The notes beneath the pieces are model-generated. The model saw nothing but the letters and a program-made list of their open reading frames with translations, made no database searches and was not told the DNA's origin. This document shows, one piece after another, positions 32,258-39,900 of a stretch of 62,866 nucleotides of DNA. The DNA comes from Chloroflexota bacterium (lineage in GTDB: Bacteria > Chloroflexota > Anaerolineae > UBA1429), in the NCBI GenBank assembly GCA_012729455.1, contig JAAYDC010000020.1:1-62866 (forward strand), written 5' to 3'. Within the stretch, counting starts at the first letter, position 1; each line of letters begins with the position of its first letter. The position numbers were made by a program, and so were the translations under genes.

Positions 32258-33298
32258 CTATCCCTGGCTGGCGCGCCAAGAGCGCAGCAGGGTTATGCCG
32301 GTCGTGGCATCTGCAGGGGTGTAGGCTTCGTCCAGATTTAAAAACACCAGCTTGTGCTGACGGCACAGATCGAGGAGGCGCGGCATGTTGTTGAGCTCGG
32401 GCTGCGACATGTTGATGCCGTAGAGGTTGCGGCTGGTGACCATATCCGCTATGAACTGATCGCCGCACCCGCAAAAGTGAATGCAGCCGCCAAAGGCATC
32501 TAGCACGCGCTGGTCATAGGGCTGAACAAACTCGCGGTACTGAGCGGTCGAGAGCATTACGGCGCTGTCGTCGCGCAGCATGGTACCCCCGCGCTGCCAC
32601 AGATTCCAGTGCACCGTCCAGTCGTTGCCATTGCCGGCAGCTTTCTTCCAGGCGCGCAGCCAGGCGATATATGTCTCGGTCACCAGGTCCAGCAGGGCGT
32701 GCACCATCTCGGGGCAGTCGTAAAATCCCAAAAAGATATCGGGCCCCCACAAAAGATGGGCCACATCAAAGGGGCCCTGCAGGTCGGGGTGATAGATCTG
32801 CGTAATCTGGCTCAGCGCAGGATAGTGGACCAGGATCTCGCGGTAATACTGGGTGGTATCCAGGCAGCGCTCACCGAGTCCGGCACGCACATCGGGCACG
32901 CCGCGGTCGAGCAGCGCGCGGATGGCATCGCGGTTGGGCAGATGGTGCGCCCACGGCATCGATGACTCGGTGAGCTGCCAGTCGGCGCCGAAAATCGAGG
33001 GCAGGATGACCGTGCCATAGTTTGCACGGATGGTGACAGGATAGTCGTCACCCGTCTGATAGTGCAGGTACCCAGCCCGCAGTTGCTCGAGCAGCATCAG
33101 CTCGCGATCCTCAAAACTGTCGTTGTAAGCCGGAGCAGGCCAGTCGGCGTCTGCGAGCGGAGGCAGGTCGCTCCACACAAACGGCAGCTGCTCGAGCGGC
33201 TCGCCCTCAAAAACCGCACGAAAGCGTGCCGCGATGCGTTCGTCGCGTTCTGGGCGCGCAATGCGCTCGAATTTAGCGAGATAGGTGTGCAATGGCAT
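32258..33298 (-). CDS. URO-D-like protein with HxCxC motif
   Basis: 346 residues. URO-D superfamily TIM barrel, well away from true HemE. The segment CIHFCGCGDQF carries His274, Cys276 and Cys278, recalling the zinc-binding HxC of the corrinoid methyltransferases MtaA and MtbA. A methyl-transfer or unknown decarboxylase role is possible. The 5' end overlaps the upstream YfhO-like gene by 26 bases, so the two are probably co-transcribed. Confidence 0.8.
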   Translation of the reverse strand: MPLHTYLAKFERIARPERDERIAARFRAVFEGEPLEQLPFVWSDLPPLADADWPAPAYNDSFEDRELMLLEQLRAGYLHYQTGDDYPVTIRANYGTVILPSIFGADWQLTESSMPWAHHLPNRDAIRALLDRGVPDVRAGLGERCLDTTQYYREILVHYPALSQITQIYHPDLQGPFDVAHLLWGPDIFLGFYDCPEMVHALLDLVTETYIAWLRAWKKAAGNGNDWTVHWNLWQRGGTMLRDDSAVMLSTAQYREFVQPYDQRVLDAFGGCIHFCGCGDQFIADMVTSRNLYGINMSQPELNNMPRLLDLCRQHKLVFLNLDEAYTPADATTGITLLRSWRASQG

Positions 33299-35888
33299 TG
33301 CGGATCAGCCTCCCTGTCGTTTTGAACCAGTCTGTATTATAGCGAAACTCGACCTGATGGCTGCCTGCCGGAATAGCCAGGGCTCGAAAAGCCCCCTGAG
33401 CAAGAATAATATCGGCCGGCTGCCCGTCGATGGTGGCCTCCCAGCCGGGGTAATTGAGGTCCGCCAGCACCAGGTAGCCAGGCTCGTGTGTATTGGTCTG
33501 TATGGTCACGCGCTGGTCTTTGTAATGGGTGATCTCGGCCTCGGGAGGTGTGCCAGACAGCGCCTCGAACTGGAGCTCGCCATCCCGAACCTTTGCCTGG
33601 TCGTTGGTCAGCAGGTAAGCGCGCGGATAGGCGTCATGGTTTTGATACACCACCGCATCCTCGGTGCGATAGATCAGGCGATGATCACCCTGGCCGATCA
33701 GGTGGTTGAGCAGGATACGCTCACCAGAGGGCGTCATCAGGCGGATCTGTTCAATGCGCACGAACGCCTCGGGTATAGTCGGCTCGATCAGGATGGAACT
33801 GATGGTAAAGGGCTGGGTAAAGGGCAGCGTCGCCAGGTAAGTATGGCCGGCATGTTCGACAGGTCCCAGACCTGAGCGTGCCACAAAGGTGTTGGCGATG
33901 GGCGCCGGCGGGTAACGGATCGAGCTGACCACATCGGGCCGTTCATAAGCCCATTCGGCTGATTCAATGCCGGCACGGATCGGCATGGTGAGGAGCTCGT
34001 CGTTTGCACCGCGCAAGTAGATGTTGGCCGCCAGTTCACCGGATTCCATCCGGGTCGAGTGCGAGAGGTACGACTCGACCTCAAGCGTTAAAACGGCTGT
34101 CGGGGTTATCTCCATCGTGCGGTTGTAGGGCAGGTTGGCAAAGGGGTTATGCACGTCGTACAGCTCGCTGGCGGCATCCACTGGTAAAAGCTGCGGAATA
34201 ACATAGTACTTGACATTCATCTGGTTGAGTTTGGCAGCATCGAGTGCGTTGGTATAGGCCTGGTAGCGCTGTGGTATCAGCGGGATATACAGGTTGGCGC
34301 TGCGCAGGCCATAGGTGGCAGCATAGTTGGGGTAGAGCGACTCTTTTTGCACAAACTCGATCGGCAGGATCTCTTCTTTGGTATAGAGGCGATAGAGGGT
34401 GGTGTCGTGCGAGAGCCAGTCAGCCAGCACTGGTACCGTGCGGATCACCTCCAGCGGTTGGGAACGGCTATAGGTCAGGTTCAGCACGCGCTGAAACCCA
34501 TACAGATCCACCACCACCAGCCCAACTGCCAGGATTGCCCAACCATACCGCTCGATCTGGCGGGAACCGGCCAGCAGCATCAGCGCCAGCAGCGCCGCGC
34601 CGGCTGGCAATGCCCAGCGCAGCTCGATGAGTGCCTCGACATCCGGGCGCGTGGCGATCACCACCCAGAGTGCCAGGATGCCAGCCGCGAGGATCGCCGT
34701 TAGCAGCTTGCCCCAGCACCGCATCTCTGTTCGCCGCGGCAGAAGCTCCTCAAACCCCAGCACCGCCAGTCCAGCCAGTCCCAGCGAGCTCCACATGATA
34801 AAGCGTGACGGCACACGAAAGAGGTTCAGTACCGGAATACATGCTATCAGAGGGTACACCGGGTTATAGCTGCCGAGTGAGAGCACGAATCCGCCCAGTG
34901 CCATAACCAGCAGAAACCAGCGTTCGCTGCAACGGCTGCGCAGCACGCCCCATAGTGCCAGAAGCAGTGGCAGCCAACCGATGTACACCATCACCTCTAT
35001 CGAACCGAGCGGCCACGGGTTGCCGCGGAACCACGGCACCAGATAAGTGACGCTCATCAGCGGGTGGAACGAAAAGCTGGTAAGGTAAGCCACATCCAGA
35101 CCGCCGGCGCGGTCCGAAAGCTGCGAGAGCTCCCAGCCGGTAACCAGCTGGGGCAGTGCCACAGCCGTGCCAAACCCAACCGCCGCTGCCGCCATCAACA
35201 CCGGCACCCACCGCTGCCGAGCGCGCTGCGGATCATCCGACACGCGCAGACGACGCAGCGTGAGGTCGATGGCATACAGTCCAGCTGCCAGCATCACCAG
35301 AAGCGACATCTGGGCGTGCCCGGCCAGGAACTGCAGGGCAACGCAGGCGAACAACCCCGTTGCCCAGCGCCATGAGCGTGTGGCATAGAGCTGGCGCAGA
35401 CACAACAGCACCCACGGCATCCAGCTGGTCACTGTGGTGATCGAGAGGTGCGGATAATGCGCCGCAAAGAAACCGCCCAGGGCAAACACACAGCTCCCCA
35501 GCAGCGCTGCCAGGCGCCCCGTTCCCCAGCTGCGCGCCCACAGATAACAACCCAGTGCGCACCAGGCGGTGTGCAGGATCAGGGTCGCGTTGAGCGAAAG
35601 GTCGACCGGCAAGATCGCCAAGAGCAGCCAGTTGAGCGGGTAGATGCCGCCAACTTCACCCTCTGCCAGCAGCGGATATCCCAGCCCGAGGCTGGCATCC
35701 CACCAGGGCAGCTGGCCTGCGCTTAAAGCTTTTTGCAGCGTCACGCGCTGGGGCAGGTAGCCGCGCGCGGTATCACCCGAGTAGAAACCGTTAGATGCCC
35801 AAATGAGGTGGCCGAAAAAGAGGCTGAGGAGAAACACGGCAGCCGCTATGCCCAGCAGGTACCTGGTATGGGAATGCGCCAACTTCAT
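33273..35888 (-). CDS. YfhO-like multi-span membrane protein
   Basis: 871 residues from the ATG at 35888; the upstream TTG is also possible. The first 560 residues hold about a dozen transmembrane helices, with large loops after the first one (GFYSGDTARGYLPQR, AEGEVGGIYPLNWLL) as in YfhO and GT-C glycosyltransferases. The C-terminal 300 residues form an outside beta-rich domain that ends with GYLVLADLNYPGWEATIDGQ, the YfhO signature. YfhO proteins glycosylate lipoteichoic acid or other surface glycans in Firmicutes. The role here, decorating envelope glycans, is inferred. Confidence 0.85.
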   Translation of the reverse strand: MKLAHSHTRYLLGIAAAVFLLSLFFGHLIWASNGFYSGDTARGYLPQRVTLQKALSAGQLPWWDASLGLGYPLLAEGEVGGIYPLNWLLLAILPVDLSLNATLILHTAWCALGCYLWARSWGTGRLAALLGSCVFALGGFFAAHYPHLSITTVTSWMPWVLLCLRQLYATRSWRWATGLFACVALQFLAGHAQMSLLVMLAAGLYAIDLTLRRLRVSDDPQRARQRWVPVLMAAAAVGFGTAVALPQLVTGWELSQLSDRAGGLDVAYLTSFSFHPLMSVTYLVPWFRGNPWPLGSIEVMVYIGWLPLLLALWGVLRSRCSERWFLLVMALGGFVLSLGSYNPVYPLIACIPVLNLFRVPSRFIMWSSLGLAGLAVLGFEELLPRRTEMRCWGKLLTAILAAGILALWVVIATRPDVEALIELRWALPAGAALLALMLLAGSRQIERYGWAILAVGLVVVDLYGFQRVLNLTYSRSQPLEVIRTVPVLADWLSHDTTLYRLYTKEEILPIEFVQKESLYPNYAATYGLRSANLYIPLIPQRYQAYTNALDAAKLNQMNVKYYVIPQLLPVDAASELYDVHNPFANLPYNRTMEITPTAVLTLEVESYLSHSTRMESGELAANIYLRGANDELLTMPIRAGIESAEWAYERPDVVSSIRYPPAPIANTFVARSGLGPVEHAGHTYLATLPFTQPFTISSILIEPTIPEAFVRIEQIRLMTPSGERILLNHLIGQGDHRLIYRTEDAVVYQNHDAYPRAYLLTNDQAKVRDGELQFEALSGTPPEAEITHYKDQRVTIQTNTHEPGYLVLADLNYPGWEATIDGQPADIILAQGAFRALAIPAGSHQVEFRYNTDWFKTTGRLIRNAIAHLSR

Positions 35889-35926
35889 GGACAAGCCCCC
35901 CCCGGCTGCCGGGTGTGCACTGCATT

Positions 35927-36346
35927 TTAGAGGACTGGCCGGATCCCGAGGTATACTTGGCCGCCTATGAGCATGCGCAGTAGCGTCTCGGGGGAACGGC
36001 GGTCGAGCAAGGCATGCAGCTCGACAATGCTGAGCGGCTGGTTGCCATTAGCCAGGAAAGTGCGAAAGACGGCATCCACAATTGGGGTGGTGGCGTCGAT
36101 AAAGTTGGGCTCGTTGACACAGTGCGCGCGCAGCGCCTGCCACACTCCGTCCAGAGTAGTGACCTCTCCGGTCACTTCGTCCACCCAGTCGATCTGTTCG
36201 GCGTCATCCAGGTTGCCGAAATCCGCCTGGCAGCTTGAGCACATCGCCTCGCGGATATAAAAGCGCAGATCAAGCTGGCTAGATTGCCACCACTGCAGGT
36301 CGATGTGAAACTTGGTATCGATGGTAGGACGCTGCCATCTGCTCAT
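35927..36346 (-). CDS. Unrecognised protein with zinc-ribbon-like cysteines (partner gene B)
   Basis: 139 residues from the ATG at 36346, since AGGAGG lies 6 bases ahead; a longer reading frame starting at 36544 would run inside the neighbour. A CSSC pair sits at about residues 36-39, with a further Cys at 76, so metal binding is possible. The C-terminal part (LSIVELHALLDRRSPETLL, then GGQVYLGIRPVL) has the strand-helix-helix-wing look of a winged helix. The ribosome site overlaps the stop of the 562-residue upstream gene. Function unknown. Confidence 0.7.
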   Translation of the reverse strand: MSRWQRPTIDTKFHIDLQWWQSSQLDLRFYIREAMCSSCQADFGNLDDAEQIDWVDEVTGEVTTLDGVWQALRAHCVNEPNFIDATTPIVDAVFRTFLANGNQPLSIVELHALLDRRSPETLLRMLIGGQVYLGIRPVL

Positions 36347-36356
36347 CACATTCCTC

Positions 36357-38045
36357 CTAGGCCTGCGCGTATTGGATGACGGGATCTTTGATCGCTTCGC
36401 CGCGCGATGCCAGAGGCCGTTCAAACATCTCTTCGGGGGTCTGATAGATGACCTTTTGCTGGGCTGAATCGAGCGCCCAGAAACCACCGCCAAGGGGCGA
36501 ATAACAGGCCCGCCGGGTAAGCTCAGCAAAGACAGCCACCGCACTCACACGCCGGACCATATTGGCAGCAGAGTAGATGCTCTTGGCGTGCACGGTGCGG
36601 TTGCTCGAGAGCTTAGCCAGCTCGGTAAAGACGTGCATCACGATCGCCGAGAGGGGTGTGCTGTTTTCTTCCGAGGCGCGCATAGCGTTGGCCACGGCAT
36701 CCCACTTGGGCACATCGATCACCATATTACGGTCGGCCTTGATCTCGAGTGCCACGCGCTGGTTTTGCAGTGTAAGAGTGCCATCGCTCACTGAAGCTGA
36801 GCAGATCCACTCGCTCTTTTTTCCGCGCACCGGCGTAATGGCAATGTTCCAACTGAGCGGCTCTGCAGCGGACGTGAGAGTGATCATGCCGCCCACGCAC
36901 ATGCGCACGCGCTTGTACCAGTCTTCCAACCCGGCGATGTATCCCTCGGCCGGGCACAGCCAGGCGTCAAAAGTCTGCCCGCTGCGGCTCTCGATCAGCT
37001 TGATGGCGACATAACGCGCCGACCGATCTGGCACGGACTCCAGCAAGCGCTCATTAACCGGCAGCGTGCCGGCGTACAGGTGCGGGAAGTTGAGCTCTAC
37101 GAGCACCTCGTCACTGCCGGAGGTAGCTCCAGGCACGATATCCAGCTCATCACCAATTTGCTCCACCAGCTCGAGCATGGTCGAACCGATCAGCTCACTG
37201 CCCTGGGTGCGCTGGGCCGGCACGAGGATCCAGGGGCGCTCAAAGACGGCAGCCGGCATGACGGCGCGCAGCTGCCACAGCGGGCGTTCGCTGGAAGCGA
37301 CGTTGACAAAGCGCTCATCCTTGCCAAGCGCCAGGTTGAGCGCAAAGCGCTGCGCCTCGGGCGAGGCGGCCAACTCAAGGTTAATGCCCTGCAGGATCTC
37401 TTCTTCGGGCAGGGGATGCTGAGCAAGGTCGATCATTGCCTCAGCCAGGTTGAGCACCCCGATGCCCATCTCGGGCAGCAGCTCCCGCAGGAACCAGACG
37501 TCTTCAAAGGTGACAAACTCGCGGTTTTTTACCAGAACTGCCTTTAGCTTGTCGGCAACATAGGGGCTAAAATCGGCGATCAGGTCCTCTTCGCTAACAG
37601 AGTCGTCGCTTTTACCGACCAACTGGTCGAGCGGTACGTTGAGGGCATGCTCGTACGGAAAGTCGCACACAAAGGCGGCGTCGGGGCGCTTGTCTTCGAA
37701 CTGGACCTGCATGACGTTAAAAGGCCCATACTTGGGGTTACGCCCCTCACGCAGGCTGAGCACACGCCCGCGCGCAAAATCAAAGGCGGTAAAGATCAGG
37801 CGCTGCCCCACCTCATAGGTGCCTTGGGGCTGGTAGATATCGCCGCTGGTGGCCAGGGTGGCGGCCGCTTCGCGCTCGTTCTGGTAGCGGTGCGAGATGA
37901 TCGCCCCCGCCAGGGCTTCGATGGATAGAGGCCGGCTGGCTTCGAGGATCTGGCCAGTGACGAGGTCACGGTCACCTTCACTGACCTGAAACTCGTCGCG
38001 CCAAAACTCCAGGGTCTGTGTCTGCAGCTTTCCGGCCACACCCAT
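36357..38045 (-). CDS. Unrecognised conserved-looking protein (partner gene A)
   Basis: 562 residues from the ATG at 38045, behind GGAGGAG; the longer frame to 38177 would cross the tRNA-Val gene and is rejected. Near residue 35 there is a winged-helix-like stretch (LSIEALAGAIISHRYQNEREA), then GDIYQPQGTYEVGQRLIFTAF, which looks like a beta barrel. The rest is a mix of alpha/beta and helical regions without a motif I know. Codon use and spacing look native. It is followed by partner gene B after 10 bases. No signal or transmembrane segment, so cytosolic. Confidence 0.7.
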   Translation of the reverse strand: MGVAGKLQTQTLEFWRDEFQVSEGDRDLVTGQILEASRPLSIEALAGAIISHRYQNEREAAATLATSGDIYQPQGTYEVGQRLIFTAFDFARGRVLSLREGRNPKYGPFNVMQVQFEDKRPDAAFVCDFPYEHALNVPLDQLVGKSDDSVSEEDLIADFSPYVADKLKAVLVKNREFVTFEDVWFLRELLPEMGIGVLNLAEAMIDLAQHPLPEEEILQGINLELAASPEAQRFALNLALGKDERFVNVASSERPLWQLRAVMPAAVFERPWILVPAQRTQGSELIGSTMLELVEQIGDELDIVPGATSGSDEVLVELNFPHLYAGTLPVNERLLESVPDRSARYVAIKLIESRSGQTFDAWLCPAEGYIAGLEDWYKRVRMCVGGMITLTSAAEPLSWNIAITPVRGKKSEWICSASVSDGTLTLQNQRVALEIKADRNMVIDVPKWDAVANAMRASEENSTPLSAIVMHVFTELAKLSSNRTVHAKSIYSAANMVRRVSAVAVFAELTRRACYSPLGGGFWALDSAQQKVIYQTPEEMFERPLASRGEAIKDPVIQYAQA

Positions 38046-38082
38046 GAACTCCTCCTCCATCGACCCGCGCCTGCCAGGCGAG

Positions 38083-38155
38083 TGGGCGAAACAGGGCTCG
38101 AACCTGTGACCTCTTCCTTGTAAGGGAAGCGCTCTCCCAGCTGAGCTATTCGCCC
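38083..38155 (-). tRNA. tRNA-Val (anticodon TAC)
   Basis: 73 bases. Acceptor GGGCGAA pairs with TTCGCCC, the anticodon stem CTTCC/GGAAG has loop CTTACAA, and the T arm is ACAGG-TTCGAGC-CCTGT. It stands alone, upstream of partner gene A on the same strand. Confidence 0.97.
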
Positions 38156-38179
38156 GCATCCCAAAGCGATCAGACACGC

Positions 38180-38208
38180 ATTATAGCCGCAAGCGCGGAT
38201 TACGTCAA
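38180..38208 (-). promoter_or_regulatory. Strong promoter for tRNA-Val
   Basis: Minus strand: TTGACG (38208-38203), 17-base spacer, TATAAT (38185-38180). With no terminator seen before 38045, it may also drive the unknown gene pair. Confidence 0.75.
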
Positions 38209-38229
38209 TGTCTCGCCCAAAGAGACGTA

Positions 38230-39900
38230 CTACATCACTTCCGGGGCTGACATGCCCATCAGCACCAGGGTGCGCGCCAGTGCGATGCGACAAGCGGCTA
38301 CCAGTTTTAAACGCGCAGCAGTGATGGCTTCCGTCCCCGGCTCCAGGTTCACGACCCGGCAATCGCGGTAAAACGCGTGCAGAGCGCTGGCCAGCTCTTG
38401 GGCATAATACGTCAGATGGTGCGGCTCGAGGTTTTGCGCGGCCAGGCGCACCACATCGGGCAGGCGGATCATGCGACGCATCAGAGTTTGTTCGGCTGGC
38501 TCGGTCAGCAGCGCCAGGTCACCGGCAGAATAGTCAATATCCGTTGCGTGGCGCAGGATCGAGCAGGTGCGCGCGTGCGCATATTGCACATAAAAGACCG
38601 GGTTGGCATCCGACTGTTCTTTGGCCAGGTCGAGGTCGAAATCCATCTGTGAGTTGGCATCGCGCGCCAGCAGGAAAAAGCGCACCGCGTCCGAGCCGAC
38701 CTCGCTGAGCACCTCACGCAGGGTGATAATATCGCCGGTACGCTTGGAAAGGCGCACGATCTCACCGCTGCGCTTGAGCGTCACCAGTTGGTACAGCAGG
38801 ATCGTCAGGCGCTGCGGGTCGATCCCCAGGCCCTGCAGCATGGCGTGCATGCGCGGCACATGCCCCTGATGGTCGGCACCCCATACGTCGATGACACGGT
38901 CAAACCCGCGCAGCACGAACTTGTCATAATGATAGGCAATATCCGAGGCAAAGTAGCCCGGCGTGCCGTCCGAGCGCACTACCACTTCATCCTTGTTGAC
39001 GCCAAAGGCGCTGGCCTTGAACCACAGGGCGCCGTCATGCTGCTCGAGGTAACCGCCGCGTTCGAGAATGGCGATGGCAGTATCATAAGTGCCGTCGTGA
39101 TACAGGCTGGCCTCCGAAAACCAGCGGTTGTAATGGATACCCATCAGCGCCAGGTCGCTTTCGATATCGGCGACCACACGCCGTAACCCCTCGCGGCCCA
39201 AATCGGCCACCGCCTGGCTGCGCTCCATCTCCAGATACTGCCGGCCTGCCTCGGCTACGATGGCACTGCCCATCTCGACCATATAGGCGCCCATGTAGCC
39301 ATCCGCGGGCATCTCGGCATCGACACCGAGCGCCTGGGCGTAGCGAGCATACAGCGTTTCGCCAAACATCCTGACACGGCTTCCGGCATCATTCACGTAA
39401 TATTCGCGTTCAACGCGATAACCGGCTGCCTCCAGCACCCTGGCCACGGTATCACCCAGCACGGCGTTGCGCGCGGCACCGATGTGCAGCGGCCCAGTGG
39501 GGTTGGCCGAGACGAACTCGACCTGCACGCTGCGGCCTTCACCGAGTGAAACCTCGCCAAAGTGCTCCGGAGCGCTCAGGATAGCCTCGATCTGGTTGGT
39601 GAGCCATTCTGCGCGATAGCGCATATTGATGTAACCAGGCCGTACCGCCTGCAGCTCGGCGATCGATTCGAGCACTGGCATGTGCCGCACCAATGTCTCG
39701 GCGATCTGTATGGGCGCCAGGCGCAGGATGCGCGCCAGCTGCATGGAAATGGGGGTCGCCAGGTCGCCCAAGGTCTCATCCTTGGGGCGCTCGAGGGGAA
39801 TCTCGGCGAGCAGCTCACCCGCGGGCAACTCCCCGGCCTGTTGAGCATGTTGAAGGGCAGTATGCAAGGCGGCCTTGATTTCGGCGTCGGCTGATACCAT
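38230..39900 (-). CDS. argS: Arginyl-tRNA synthetase
   Basis: 556 residues from the ATG at 39900, which overlaps the polA stop (TGATG). Class I synthetase: HIGH motif at TGPLHIGAARN, and a degenerate KMSKS as RLSKRTGD, usual in ArgRS. The N-terminal tRNA D-loop-binding domain covers about residues 1-110, and the C-terminal helical anticodon-binding domain ends the protein (LARTLVLMGMSAPE). It charges tRNA-Arg. Confidence 0.97.
   Translation of the reverse strand: MVSADAEIKAALHTALQHAQQAGELPAGELLAEIPLERPKDETLGDLATPISMQLARILRLAPIQIAETLVRHMPVLESIAELQAVRPGYINMRYRAEWLTNQIEAILSAPEHFGEVSLGEGRSVQVEFVSANPTGPLHIGAARNAVLGDTVARVLEAAGYRVEREYYVNDAGSRVRMFGETLYARYAQALGVDAEMPADGYMGAYMVEMGSAIVAEAGRQYLEMERSQAVADLGREGLRRVVADIESDLALMGIHYNRWFSEASLYHDGTYDTAIAILERGGYLEQHDGALWFKASAFGVNKDEVVVRSDGTPGYFASDIAYHYDKFVLRGFDRVIDVWGADHQGHVPRMHAMLQGLGIDPQRLTILLYQLVTLKRSGEIVRLSKRTGDIITLREVLSEVGSDAVRFFLLARDANSQMDFDLDLAKEQSDANPVFYVQYAHARTCSILRHATDIDYSAGDLALLTEPAEQTLMRRMIRLPDVVRLAAQNLEPHHLTYYAQELASALHAFYRDCRVVNLEPGTEAITAARLKLVAACRIALARTLVLMGMSAPEVM

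Noticed and set aside
38046-38177. Longer N-terminus of the 562-residue unknown protein
   Set aside because: Would be translated from the tRNA-Val gene; a good ribosome site exists at the ATG at 38045.
38209-38229. Terminator after argS
   Set aside because: Only a 5-bp stem without a T run; too weak to call.
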